A stretch of DNA of 64,000 bases. It comes from Corynebacterium sp. 21KM1197. Lineage in GTDB: Bacteria; Actinomycetota; Actinomycetes; Mycobacteriales; Mycobacteriaceae. The stretch is from positions 186,001 to 250,000 of the forward strand of contig NZ_CP123907.1 in the NCBI RefSeq assembly GCF_033783015.1. The letters are read 5' to 3'. This document shows positions 24,989-33,927 of the stretch, piece by piece. Made by a program: the position numbers and the translations under genes. Numbering within the stretch: the stretch's first letter is position 1; each line of letters begins with the position of its first letter. The notes beneath the pieces are model-generated. The model was given only the letters and a program-made list of their open reading frames with translations, ran no database searches and was not told the DNA's origin.

Positions 24989-26533
24989 CTATGACCTATC
25001 CGCCAGGGTTTCCCTGATCGGGCGGGCCAGTTGCGTCATTTCCCGGCGGCCGCGCAGTTCCACGGACTTCATGAGCGTCCAGCGGGCCTGCTCGGCCTCG
25101 TTGGCCCCGCGCAGGGTGGCGGAGTTGGTGAGGATCCGCCCGGGGGTGTCCTTGGCCAGTTCGGTGAGGCGGGCGGCTTGATTCACGGCGTCGCCAATCA
25201 CGGTGTATTCAAAGCGATCGTGGCCGCCGATGTGCCCGGCCACCACGTGCCCGGCGGCCACGCCGATGCCCGCTTGAAGCGTCATGCCGCGTAGTTCCTC
25301 GCGGAGTTCGCGGGCGGCGCTGAGGGCGAGCGAGTTGGCGTCGGCAAGCGGAAGCGGTGCCCCAAAGACGGCCAGGGCGGCGTCGCCCTGGAACTTATTG
25401 ATGATGCCTTTGTTGCGGTGTACCACCTTGACCACGCGCTCGAAGAAGCGGTTGAGCTCCGCTACCACCTCCTCCGGCTCGTGGTGGACGGCAAAGGCGG
25501 TGGAGCCGATGACGTCGATGAATAGCACCGCCACCTTGCGATCCTCCCCGCCGAGGGTGGGGCGTTCCTCCAGCGCGCGGCGGGCCACCTCGGTGCCCAC
25601 GTAACGGCCAAAGATGTCGCGCACGCGCTGGCGCTCGCGCAGGCCTCGCATCATCTCGTTGAAGCCCGCTTGCAGCACACCGATCTCGGAGCCATCGTAG
25701 ATGTCCACCTGGGCGTTGGAATCGCCCCGGCGCACGCGATTGATGGCCTCCTGCAACTCCTGGATCGGATCCACCACGCTCATGATGGAGAGCGTGGTGC
25801 CCACAAAGCCCGTGACCAGCGCGCCCAGGATGAGCCAGAGAATCGCCGGAATGATGTCCGCAGCGTTCTCCGTGAAAAAGCCAGCCTGCTGCCCCCAGAT
25901 GAGCAGCAACACGCCGATGGCCGGAACCCCCGTGGTGAGTACCCAGGTGGTGCGCAGGCGGGACTTAATGGGCGGCTCCAGGGTGGAATCCTCGAAGCGG
26001 CGTGCCAGGGCGGAGGCCGCCACCGGGCGCACCATGCGCTCGGCCACCAGATAGGTGATGATGATGACCACCGAACCCGCCAGCGCGCAGGCCACCGCGA
26101 TCACCAGGGCCATGCGCCCGCTGGTGGCGGAGGTGATAATCACCGCGATGAGAATGCCGATAAACCACACGATGGCGCACACCACCGCCTGATAAATGGG
26201 CAGGCGCAGCACCAAATTGCGCACCATATTGGGATCGTGCGCCTCCGGGGAGCGCTGCCAATCCAGCACCGGGCGGAACAGGATAAAGGTGGCCGCGATG
26301 CTCACCACGGCGGCAAAGACCACATAACTGATGCCGATGGCCGCCAGGTGCGAGCCGGAGGAATCAAAGTGATCCAACTCCGGCAGTGGAATGAGGAAGC
26401 GGATGAAGAACATGATGGCCGCCGCCCCAAGGACATTCGATCCGAGCACAAGGGCGGCGTACAGGGGCCAGGAGGTACCCCACAGCCACGTGATGGCCCT
26501 GAGCAATCGGTTCATGCTAGATACTCTATCCAT
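24989..26533 (-). CDS. cyaB: Membrane-bound class III adenylate cyclase
   Basis: A 514-residue protein with about six N-terminal membrane helices (residues 15-240), a HAMP linker around IQELQEAINRVRRGD and a C-terminal class III cyclase domain. The catalytic part includes DVIGSTAFAVHHEPEEVV and KGIINKFQGDAALAVFG, with metal-binding Asp residues. It should make cAMP at the membrane. A possible GlxR (cAMP-dependent regulator) site occurs upstream of sdhCAB in this window. The annotated frame opens at 26533; ATG 26515 (MNRLLRAITW) is an equally plausible start. The start lies back-to-back with holB, 17 bases apart. Confidence 0.9.
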   Translation of the reverse strand: MDRVSSMNRLLRAITWLWGTSWPLYAALVLGSNVLGAAAIMFFIRFLIPLPELDHFDSSGSHLAAIGISYVVFAAVVSIAATFILFRPVLDWQRSPEAHDPNMVRNLVLRLPIYQAVVCAIVWFIGILIAVIITSATSGRMALVIAVACALAGSVVIIITYLVAERMVRPVAASALARRFEDSTLEPPIKSRLRTTWVLTTGVPAIGVLLLIWGQQAGFFTENAADIIPAILWLILGALVTGFVGTTLSIMSVVDPIQELQEAINRVRRGDSNAQVDIYDGSEIGVLQAGFNEMMRGLRERQRVRDIFGRYVGTEVARRALEERPTLGGEDRKVAVLFIDVIGSTAFAVHHEPEEVVAELNRFFERVVKVVHRNKGIINKFQGDAALAVFGAPLPLADANSLALSAARELREELRGMTLQAGIGVAAGHVVAGHIGGHDRFEYTVIGDAVNQAARLTELAKDTPGRILTNSATLRGANEAEQARWTLMKSVELRGRREMTQLARPIRETLADRS

Positions 26534-26550
26534 TCGCTACCCTGGGTGCG

Positions 26551-27837
26551 GTGAGCACTTCCCCCCGCAGCGTGGCCGAGCGCCTCGCAGATACCCCCAG
26601 CGTGCGCGATGTGGTGTTAAACGCCGCGCGTGCGGCCCGAGAGATGGCCGGTGCGGAGGGGGCCGGGGGTGCTGGCGCTGGGCACGGTGATGCTGCGGGG
26701 GGCGTCGAGAGTCCTGGGTTTGGGGCGGGCGCGGGCAGCGCCGCCATGACGCACTCCTGGGTATTTACCGGCGCGCCGGGCTCGGGGCGCTCCCAGGCTG
26801 CGCTGGCGTTCGCCGCCGCCCTGGAATGTGCCGGTGAGGAACCCGGCTGCGGGCGCTGCGAGGCCTGCCGCGCCGTGCTCGACGGCGCGCACACCGACGT
26901 CGTCCACGTGGTGCCCCAGGCCCTTTCTATCGGCGTGGATTACGTGCGCGAGACGATCATTGCCGGCGCGCATCGCCTCCCCACGGTCTCCCCGTGGCGG
27001 GTAGTCATCATCGAGGACGCCGATAGGCTCTCCGCCTCGGCCGCCGACGCCCTACTCAAGACCGTGGAGGAACCCCCCTCGCGCACCGTGATGATCTTCT
27101 GCGCGCCCTCCACCGACCCCCAGGATTTTTCCACCACGCTGCGCTCGCGCTGCCGTCACGTCTACGTCCCCTCCCCCTCGGTCGAGGAGATCACCCGCCT
27201 ACTCGTGGCGGAGGAGGGCGCCACGGAAAACGACGCCCGCCTCGCCGCCCAGGCCTCGCTGCGGCACATCGGCCGTGCACGCAGGCTGGTCACCACCCCC
27301 AGCATGCAGCAGCGCCGCGCCGCCGTGCTAGGGCTCGCGGAGCTAATTCGCCACGGCGACCAGGCATTCCAAGCCATGTACACGCTGGTCAAGACCATAG
27401 AAAAGGAGGCCACCGAGGCCTTCGCGGAGGCCGACGCCGCCGAGCGCGAGAAACTAGAGCGCTCCCTGGGGGCCGGGGGCAGGGGCAAGGGCGCGCAAAA
27501 GGCCACCCGGGGCTCGGCGGGCATGGTCAAGGAACTGGAAAAGGCGCAGAAAATGCGCACGACGCGCCGCCGCCGCGACCTCCTCGACCTGGCTCTGGTG
27601 GATCTCTCCGGCCTCTACCGCGACGCCCTCCTGCGGGCGGTGGGGGCCACGGTGGAGCCGGTTCACCCCGATTTCTCCGGGCTGGCGGGGGAACTGGCGG
27701 ATTCCGTGGGGGAGCGGGGGCTGGTGGAGTGCCTGGACGCCATCGCGGTGTGCCGCAGGCACATCACGGAAAACGTGCAGTTCAGCATCGCTACCGACGG
27801 CCTGGTGGGCCGTTTGCGGCAAGCATACGGGGTGTAG
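26551..27837 (+). CDS. holB: DNA polymerase III delta' subunit
   Basis: A 428-residue clamp-loader subunit that opens the beta clamp on DNA. After about 30 residues a P-loop GAPGSGRS appears, with Arg in place of the usual Lys, which is common in delta'. A zinc site CxxCxxC follows in CGRCEACRAVLDGAHTD, and SASAADALLKTVEEPPS is the family motif. Between the start and the P-loop lies a Gly/Ala-rich insert (EGAGGAGAGHGDAAGG...) of about 30 residues, which is unusual. Start GTG 26551 is used because no in-frame ATG precedes the domain. A tRNA gene follows. Confidence 0.92.
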   Translation: MSTSPRSVAERLADTPSVRDVVLNAARAAREMAGAEGAGGAGAGHGDAAGGVESPGFGAGAGSAAMTHSWVFTGAPGSGRSQAALAFAAALECAGEEPGCGRCEACRAVLDGAHTDVVHVVPQALSIGVDYVRETIIAGAHRLPTVSPWRVVIIEDADRLSASAADALLKTVEEPPSRTVMIFCAPSTDPQDFSTTLRSRCRHVYVPSPSVEEITRLLVAEEGATENDARLAAQASLRHIGRARRLVTTPSMQQRRAAVLGLAELIRHGDQAFQAMYTLVKTIEKEATEAFAEADAAEREKLERSLGAGGRGKGAQKATRGSAGMVKELEKAQKMRTTRRRRDLLDLALVDLSGLYRDALLRAVGATVEPVHPDFSGLAGELADSVGERGLVECLDAIAVCRRHITENVQFSIATDGLVGRLRQAYGV

Positions 27838-27853
27838 TAAGGTAATCGCTCGT

Positions 27854-27929
27854 GCCGCCTTAGCTCAGTCGGTAGAGCGATTCACTCGTAATGAATAGGT
27901 CGCGAGTTCGATTCTCGCAGGCGGCTCCA
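27854..27929 (+). tRNA. tRNA-Thr (anticodon CGT)
   Basis: The acceptor arm GCCGCCT pairs with AGGCGGC, with T as discriminator and an encoded CCA. The D-arm has AGCTCAGTCGGTAGAGC, the anticodon loop reads CTCGTAA and the T-arm has GCGAGTTCGATTCTCGC. The anticodon CGT reads ACG threonine codons. It lies just 3' of holB and directly upstream of accessory toxin-antitoxin genes, a common integration hot spot. Confidence 0.97.
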
Positions 27930-27983
27930 CTTTTATCTTGGGGGAGTGTTGTCGGGGTGCCAAGCGTGTACGGCACGTGTACG

Positions 27984-28276
27984 ATGATGGGGGTAGTTGG
28001 TGCTATGCGGTTGGTTGGGATTGTATGGGATGATCGCAGTGAAGGCCATATTGCTCGGCATAACGTTGATCCATATGAGGTGGAAGAGGTCTTAGGGTCT
28101 CGTCCTCTTGTGTATCGCCGGGGCTGGGGTGGAACGGAATATACTTTCGGTCAGACCTATTCAGAGCGTTACCTTTTATTGTATTAATACAGGCGCCCGA
28201 TGGCCGTACCCGTGTGATAACCGCCCGCGATATGACGCTGAGGGAACGATACCAGTTAAGGGGGGGATATGAATAA
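27984..28276 (+). pseudogene. BrnT-type toxin gene with a frameshift
   Basis: The frame from ATG 27984 or 28005 reads RLVGIVWDDRSEGHIARHNV then YEVEEVLGSRPLV and GQTYSERYLL, a BrnT core (WD...HIARHGV...EVEEV). It stops early at 28187. The neighbouring frame then reads IVLIQAPDGRTRVITARDMT LRERYQLRGGYE, the usual BrnT C-terminus, to TAA 28274-28276. The switch lies in the TTTT run near 28170; one T more restores the frame. BrnT toxins are RNA-cleaving and bound by a CopG-like antitoxin, which follows here, overlapping by 8 bases. Confidence 0.7.
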
Positions 28277-28541
28277 TCCCGATTTCTTTGATGCGCATGA
28301 TTTTTCTCAAGAAATTCAGAATGCACAACCGGCGGAGTGGGAAGTGTCTCCGATGTCCGCGTTTACGGTGCGGCTTCCGAAACAGGTATTGGAGGCTCTC
28401 CGCGACCTTGCCCGACAGCGTGGAGTGACCACGGGCCAGGTAATGAGGGATATTCTCACGAGTGCGGCGGAGGAAGGAGCGAAGCCGGAGAAGATGATTC
28501 CTGCTTCTGAACTGCGGGCCTTGATCACCCGGGTGCCGTGA
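28269..28541 (+). CDS. CopG/BrnA-like ribbon-helix-helix antitoxin
   Basis: A 90-residue protein with an acidic N-terminus (FFDAHDFSQEIQNAQ) and a ribbon-helix-helix region in FTVRLPKQVLEALRDLARQR GVTTGQVMRDIL. BrnA-like antitoxins of this form bind BrnT and the operon promoter. ATG 28269 is preceded by GGGGGGA and overlaps the restored BrnT frame. It appears intact while its toxin is frameshifted. Confidence 0.8.
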   Translation: MNNPDFFDAHDFSQEIQNAQPAEWEVSPMSAFTVRLPKQVLEALRDLARQRGVTTGQVMRDILTSAAEEGAKPEKMIPASELRALITRVP

Positions 28542-28546
28542 GGTGG

Positions 28547-28702
28547 GTGCACCGCTTGGCTGATTCCTGGCGGGAGGCGGCCGACTTCTTGGAGGTTGGC
28601 CGTCCCACTGTGGAGAAACACCTCGAAGAGAATCGGTTACCTTTGCGAGCGAATTTCCGAAGAGCGTTGGAGAATCTTTTTATTGGATGCTATCTCCTAT
28701 AA
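28547..28702 (+). CDS. Small excisionase-type HTH protein, probably truncated
   Basis: A 51-residue frame from GTG 28547, 5 bases after the preceding antitoxin stop. It reads SWREAADFLEVGRPTVEKHL and then EENRLPLR, like the MerR-type HTH (HTH_17) of excisionases and PIN-toxin antitoxins, but ends soon after without the conserved GRHRR turn. A PIN toxin gene normally follows and none is seen. It may be a decayed antitoxin. Confidence 0.4.
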   Translation: MHRLADSWREAADFLEVGRPTVEKHLEENRLPLRANFRRALENLFIGCYLL

Positions 28703-29049
28703 GCTCCTAGGGGGAGAGAAAAAGATTCTTGATGAGCTGACTGCGGAGGCATCTGGATTAGGGCTTTACGAGGTGGAAGCGCATGAGTATCGGGAACCGC
28801 TGCGGGAAATTCGGAAATCTTCTGGGGAAAGTTGCACTCTTTGGGGCGGGGATACCTCATGGTCGGGCTGAGATAATCGCGGGCATGACAGGCTTTGTGC
28901 GGGAAGAGTCTCCATGAGGGCTGTGGACGCTACCAGACCTATCTTGCCCCCGCACCCCCTTTTAGGGGGTAGCCCTCGCCCCGTGAAAACCGCCCTTCAC
29001 CAGCGCGTATCGGCGCTTAGGTGCGCCAGCGCCAACCCCTCAATCAAAC
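28703..29049. other. Intergenic region with a possible decayed reading frame
   Basis: A frame open to 28871 continues from the HTH gene region (ILDELTAEASGLGLYEVE), with no recognisable family and no own start signal. The rest (28872-29049) is a GC-rich non-coding stretch ahead of the palindrome at 29050. Confidence 0.35.
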
Positions 29050-29080
29050 TGACACTTTTACAGAAAGTGTAAAAGTGTCA
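29050..29080. promoter_or_regulatory. Perfect 13-bp palindrome upstream of the FAD oxidase
   Basis: TGACACTTTTACA pairs exactly with TGTAAAAGTGTCA over the 5-base spacer GAAAG. A second, overlapping ACACTTT / AAAGTGT symmetry lies inside it. It ends 5 bases before the GTG start of the oxidase, so it should block or shape transcription at that promoter. The TetR gene at 33928 is a candidate partner, but that is inference. Confidence 0.8.
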
Positions 29081-29084
29081 TGAT

Positions 29085-30719
29085 GTGACCATGGCTACTG
29101 ACACCTCTCATACCGGCATTCCTCTCCCCCCGATGTCCCACAATCTGTGGGGCACCCCGGAGGAAGCAAAGCCCCTTTCCGGCAGCGTGCGCAAGTTGGT
29201 CTCCACGGTGCTGGGGGCCAATGCCGATGAGGTCAACCGCATTCCCGCAGCGGAGATTCAACTCAGCGAGGTGCGCCTTAGCGAGGAGGATCTGGGTGCG
29301 CTGCGGGGGATCGTCGGTAAGCAATACGTGAGCACCGAGCACGAGCAACGAATGCGCCGGGCGCGCGGAAAATCCTACCCTGACCTGCTGGATTGGCGCT
29401 CTGGCCGGGTGATTGACGCGCCGGACGCCGTGGTGGTCCCCGGCACCGAGGAGGAAGTTGAACAACTGCTGCGCTGGTGCACCGAGCAGCGCGTGGCGGT
29501 GGTGCCCTTTGGCGGCGGAACCAGCGTGGTGGGGGGCGTGGCGCCCAAGAAGGGCCAACTGCGCGCGGTGATTAGCCTCGATCTGGTGCGCTTTGATGAG
29601 TTGGAGGACGTGGACACCGTCTCGATGGAGGCCACGCTGGGCGCGGGGCTCTCCGGCCCGCACGCGGAGTTGAAGCTTGCCCAGCACGGCTTGCAGATCG
29701 GCCACTTTCCGCAGTCCTTCCCCTATGCCACCATCGGCGGTTACGCCGTTACGCGTTCCTCCGGGCAGAACTCCGCAGGTTATGGGCGCTTTGATGAGAT
29801 GGTGCGCGAACTCACCGTGGTGACCCCGGTGGGAATCACCCGGGTGGGGTACCAGGCTCCGGCTTCGGCGGCGGGCCCGGATCTGCGCCAGTTATTCATG
29901 GGGTCGGAGGGCACCCTGGGCGTGATCACGCGGGTGCGCCTGCGGGTGCACCCCATCCCGGAGGTCAAGCGCTACGAGGCGTTTAGCTTCCCCTCCTTCG
30001 CCGCCGGAGCCGACGCCATGCGCGAGGTCACGCAGACGGGCACCGGCCCCACGGTGCTGCGCCTTTCCGATGAGATCGAGTCCAGCATCAACCTTTCCTC
30101 CACCGATAAGATCGGTGATTCCGATGACGCCGATTCCGGTTGCCTGCTGCTGACCATGTACGAGGGCACCCCGGAGCATGCGGAGGCTCGCCACGAGGAA
30201 ACCCGTGACCTGCTGCTTTCCCTGGGCGGGGTGTCTCGCGGCGAGGGGCCGGTGCGCCAGTGGGAGCGCGGCCGATTTGGTGCGCCGGTGCTGCGCGATG
30301 GTCTGCTGGATCAGGGAGCGGTGTGCGAGACCTTTGAAACGGCCACCGAGTGGTCCAACGTGGAAAAGGTCAAGCAAGCCGTGACCGAGGCCGTGGGGAC
30401 CTCCCTGGCGGAATCCGGCAGTTCCGCGATCATCATGTGCCACATCTCGCACGTGTATCACGGCGGCTGCTCCCTGTACTTCACCATCATCGCTGGTCAG
30501 CGTGGCGACGACCCCGCCGCCCAATGGTGGAAGGCCAAGGAGGCCGCCTGCCAGGCGATGGTGGATAACGGCGCGACGATCACGCACCACCACGCCGTGG
30601 GCACCGATCACCGCCCCTGGGTGCACAAGGACCTGGGCGAGCTGGGTTCTACCATCTTGGCCTCGGTGAAAAAGACCCTCGATCCCGCCGGGATCCTCAA
30701 CCCGGACAAGTTGTTCTGA
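29085..30719 (+). CDS. FAD-linked oxidase (alkyl-DHAP synthase-like)
   Basis: A 544-residue protein. PCMH-type FAD binding is seen in VVPFGGGTSVVGGV and GGYAVTRSSGQNS, then MGSEGTLGVITR, and the C-terminal HHHAVGTDHRPW motif resembles alkyldihydroxyacetonephosphate synthase, which uses His residues in catalysis. Actinobacterial relatives are called AgpS; the actual substrate is not known. GTG 29085 is a likely start with ATG 29091 as an alternative. A perfect palindrome lies 5 bases upstream. The lipid kinase gene follows after 120 bases. Confidence 0.85.
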   Translation: MTMATDTSHTGIPLPPMSHNLWGTPEEAKPLSGSVRKLVSTVLGANADEVNRIPAAEIQLSEVRLSEEDLGALRGIVGKQYVSTEHEQRMRRARGKSYPDLLDWRSGRVIDAPDAVVVPGTEEEVEQLLRWCTEQRVAVVPFGGGTSVVGGVAPKKGQLRAVISLDLVRFDELEDVDTVSMEATLGAGLSGPHAELKLAQHGLQIGHFPQSFPYATIGGYAVTRSSGQNSAGYGRFDEMVRELTVVTPVGITRVGYQAPASAAGPDLRQLFMGSEGTLGVITRVRLRVHPIPEVKRYEAFSFPSFAAGADAMREVTQTGTGPTVLRLSDEIESSINLSSTDKIGDSDDADSGCLLLTMYEGTPEHAEARHEETRDLLLSLGGVSRGEGPVRQWERGRFGAPVLRDGLLDQGAVCETFETATEWSNVEKVKQAVTEAVGTSLAESGSSAIIMCHISHVYHGGCSLYFTIIAGQRGDDPAAQWWKAKEAACQAMVDNGATITHHHAVGTDHRPWVHKDLGELGSTILASVKKTLDPAGILNPDKLF

Positions 30720-30839
30720 TACTTCCCGTCACTTCCCCGCGCCGCGCAGCGATGTGGTGCAACCGTCCCTCGTAATCGCACCGCACAAACACGCTGCGCC
30801 CCGCGCGCGAAAACCCCGCACAGTCAGGAGAAACAAGGC

Positions 30840-31772
30840 ATGAGCGATACCTATCACATGGCCCGCCGCGAGATCTCGCGCGTCGCCCTGCTGACCAACC
30901 CCGCGGCGGGCAAGGGAAAAGCCATGGCGGCATCGGAAGCGGCCACCAAGGCCTTTTATAAGTACGGCGTGGACGTGGTGCGTATCTCCGGTTCCTCGCC
31001 GGAGGCCTCGCGGGAGTTGGCGGGGGAGATGATCGCGGATGATTCCATTGATGCCCTGGTGGCCTGCGGCGGTGACGGTTTGATCGGCCTGGCCTTGCAG
31101 GAGCAGGCCGGTAGCGATACCCCCTTGGGCATCATTCCCGCTGGTACCGGCAACGATCACGCCAGGGAGTACAAGATTCCGCTCGATCCGCGTCGGGCGG
31201 CCAAGACCATCGTGGAGGGATACACCACCCGCACCGACCTGGGGATCATGCGCACGGATAGCGGCCAGGAACGGTACTTTGGCACCATCGCGTGCGCTGG
31301 GTTTGATTCCCTGGTGACGGACCGCACCAACCGCATTCCGTGGCCCTCCGGGCAGCCCCGCTATCTATTGGCAATTCTCATCGAGTTTCTAAACTTCCAC
31401 TCCCTGCCCACGCGGATCATCTTCGATGATGGTGCGGAGACCTTTGAGGGGGATGTGACGCTCTGCGCCATCGGTAACACCCGCACCTACGGGGGTGGAA
31501 TGCAGGTGTGCCCGGACGCCGATCACTATGACGGATTGTTCGACATCTCGGTGGCCACAAAGATGAGCAGGCGCAAGGCCGCGCTGAACGTGGGCAAGAT
31601 CTTCTCCGGTGACTTCGAGGATCTGGAGGAGGCGCGGCAGTACCGGGCGCGGAAGGTGCGCGTGGAAATGCCGGGCATTAATGCTTATGCCGACGGTGAT
31701 AAGTACTTCTCGAGTCCCATCGAATGCGAGATTGTCCCGGGGGCTGGCTATTATATAGTTCCGAGGCCCTAA
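30840..31772 (+). CDS. Diacylglycerol/lipid kinase family protein
   Basis: A 310-residue protein. LTNPAAGKGKA forms the nucleotide-binding start, CGGDGLIGLALQ is the GGDG catalytic signature and GIIPAGTGNDHARE follows, as in DgkB/YegS-type lipid kinases that phosphorylate diacylglycerol or related lipids. The substrate-binding domain ends IVPGAGYYIVPRP. It lies between the FAD oxidase and a YhgE-type membrane protein, fitting an ether- or phospholipid-linked context, which is inference. Confidence 0.9.
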   Translation: MSDTYHMARREISRVALLTNPAAGKGKAMAASEAATKAFYKYGVDVVRISGSSPEASRELAGEMIADDSIDALVACGGDGLIGLALQEQAGSDTPLGIIPAGTGNDHAREYKIPLDPRRAAKTIVEGYTTRTDLGIMRTDSGQERYFGTIACAGFDSLVTDRTNRIPWPSGQPRYLLAILIEFLNFHSLPTRIIFDDGAETFEGDVTLCAIGNTRTYGGGMQVCPDADHYDGLFDISVATKMSRRKAALNVGKIFSGDFEDLEEARQYRARKVRVEMPGINAYADGDKYFSSPIECEIVPGAGYYIVPRP

Positions 31773-31808
31773 CTAAGCCTCTCTTGAGGAAGTGGAAAGG
31801 AATCTATC

Positions 31809-33896
31809 ATGCCTAAAACCTCTAGGATGTCCCGGATTCTTGAGTGGCGTCCGCGCGGTGCTTTTTCCCGGACGCTCATCGTGCTGCTGCTGGTCATGCC
31901 GCTCATCGTGGCGGTGGCGTACATGTGGTCCATGTGGGATCCCCGCCACTACCTGCGCGATGTGAAACTGGCCGTGGTGAATAACGATCAAGGTGCCACC
32001 CAGGCCGGCAAGCAGGAGAAGTTTGGTCAGCAGGTGGTGGATGGCCTGCTGGAAACGGATTACCTGAACTTTGTGGAGGTCAGCGCCTCCGAGGCGGAAC
32101 AGGGCCTGGCCAAGGGTACCTATCTGTTCACCGTGGAGATTCCCGAGACGTTCTCGCAGGACGTGATCACGGTGATCGACGACAAGCCCAAGCAGCCCGT
32201 GATCGAGATCTCCTACAACGATTACAACGGCACCAACGCCCCGCTGCTCACCAATGGCCTGGTTTCCGAGATTCAAAAGGGCGTGGCCGAGGGAATCCAG
32301 GAGGGATACGCCAAGCAGATCCTCGACGGAATGAACCAGCTGGGAGCGGGCCTGGGCGAGGCTGCCGATGGTGCCAAGCAGCTTGATGATGGCGCCACCC
32401 GGCTCCACGACGGCACCACGCAGGGTGTGGACGGCGCGCGCCAGCTCAAGGACGGCACCACGCAACTACGGGACGGCTCGCAGCAATTGGTGACCGGCCA
32501 GGCGCAGGCCCTGGATGGATCGAACCAGTTGGTGGCGGGCCAGGCGCAGGCGCTCGACGGCTCTAATAAGTTGGTGGCGGGCCAAGGGCAGCTCCTGGAT
32601 GGCACCAAGCAACTGGGCGATGGCATGGTTCAGATTGACGACGGCGTGGGCCAACTCACCGGCACCCTGATTCCCCTCATGGATCAGTTGCAAAGCGCGG
32701 TGACCAGCCTCCAGCCGGTGCTGGACACCATGCGCGCGGTGGGCCTGGGCGCGCAGGCGGATCAGATCGCGGGCACGCTGGGGAAGTTCAATAACAACAA
32801 CCCGGAGAACATGGCGTCCCAACTGCGCAAACTCAAGGCGGGTACCGCTGAGGTACGCAGCAACCTCACCGATCCCTCCTCGCCGTACATGAGCGGCTTG
32901 CTGCAACTCAATGATGGTCAGCAGCAGTTGAACAATGGTCTGCTGCAACTCAATGACGGCCAGCAGCAATTGCACAGCGGCCTGGTGCAGCTCAATGACG
33001 GCCAGAAGCAACTGGGCGATGGCATCGTGAAGGTAGATGACGGCATGGGGCTGCTGTATGACGGCACCCTGCAACTCAACGACGGCACGCGCCAACTCAA
33101 GGACGGCACCGTGCAACTCTCCACGGGCCTGACCGAGGGCTCCAAGCAGGCCCCGAAGATTAATGAGGTGCCGCTTTCCTCCCATCAGATCGCCGTGCCG
33201 GTTCTGTATGACTCGCAGAACAAGCACGCGGTGCAGACCCAGGTGGACGTGCACGATCCCACCAACCTCACGCTCTCCGGCGGCGTGTCGATGATCCTGA
33301 TTCTGGTCTTTGGCTTCCTCCTCATGGCCTTTGCCTCGATCTTGCTCCCGGACGTGCTCGGCCGCATGCGCAAGAACTCGGCGGCGCTGCCCGCAGCCAA
33401 GGCTTTCCTCTTGGTTACTGCGGTGAACATGGTGATCCTGCTGATCCTCGCGGGTCTTTCCGCCACGATGGGTTGGGAGCCGGCCCACTGGGGAGCGGTG
33501 CTGTTCATCTTTGCCCTGATGGCCATGTGTGGCGCGGCGGTGTACCAGTTCTTCCGCACGCTCTTTGGGCGGCTCGTGGGTGGTATCTTCGCCCTTGGTT
33601 TCCTCGGCTACGGGGCGTTCTCCTTCGGCGGCGTGTGGCCGCTGGAACTCACCCCCGGTGCCCTGCGCATGCTCCACGGGATTCACCCGATGTCCTACGC
33701 CCGGTATGGCTTTATTCGGGCCACCGACGGTGCCCTGGACGGCACCTTCTGGCTGGGCGTGACCGGCCTGGTGCTCTCCATCGTGTTCGCCCTGGCGCTG
33801 ACCTTCCTGGTGCGCGCCGTGCGTACCAAGCGCGCCCAGGAACCCGGCAGGCACGCGGCGGACACCACGCAGCGCATGGCTGCGGTGGAAGCATAG
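31809..33896 (+). CDS. YhgE/Pip family membrane protein
   Basis: A 695-residue protein with one N-terminal membrane helix (LIVLLLVMPLIVAVAYMWSM) and about five to six C-terminal helices from residue 490. Between them lies a long external region with a repeated L-x-D-G-x-x-Q-L motif, from about residue 190 to 440, broken by a helical segment around 280-350. The layout is that of YhgE/Pip and ESX-linked ABC-2-like exporters; the exported substrate is unknown. It is followed by a TetR gene 31 bases on, probably its regulator. Confidence 0.9.
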   Translation: MPKTSRMSRILEWRPRGAFSRTLIVLLLVMPLIVAVAYMWSMWDPRHYLRDVKLAVVNNDQGATQAGKQEKFGQQVVDGLLETDYLNFVEVSASEAEQGLAKGTYLFTVEIPETFSQDVITVIDDKPKQPVIEISYNDYNGTNAPLLTNGLVSEIQKGVAEGIQEGYAKQILDGMNQLGAGLGEAADGAKQLDDGATRLHDGTTQGVDGARQLKDGTTQLRDGSQQLVTGQAQALDGSNQLVAGQAQALDGSNKLVAGQGQLLDGTKQLGDGMVQIDDGVGQLTGTLIPLMDQLQSAVTSLQPVLDTMRAVGLGAQADQIAGTLGKFNNNNPENMASQLRKLKAGTAEVRSNLTDPSSPYMSGLLQLNDGQQQLNNGLLQLNDGQQQLHSGLVQLNDGQKQLGDGIVKVDDGMGLLYDGTLQLNDGTRQLKDGTVQLSTGLTEGSKQAPKINEVPLSSHQIAVPVLYDSQNKHAVQTQVDVHDPTNLTLSGGVSMILILVFGFLLMAFASILLPDVLGRMRKNSAALPAAKAFLLVTAVNMVILLILAGLSATMGWEPAHWGAVLFIFALMAMCGAAVYQFFRTLFGRLVGGIFALGFLGYGAFSFGGVWPLELTPGALRMLHGIHPMSYARYGFIRATDGALDGTFWLGVTGLVLSIVFALALTFLVRAVRTKRAQEPGRHAADTTQRMAAVEA

Positions 33897-33927
33897 TAAA
33901 CACAGAGAAAAGAAAGGCAGGATCGTC

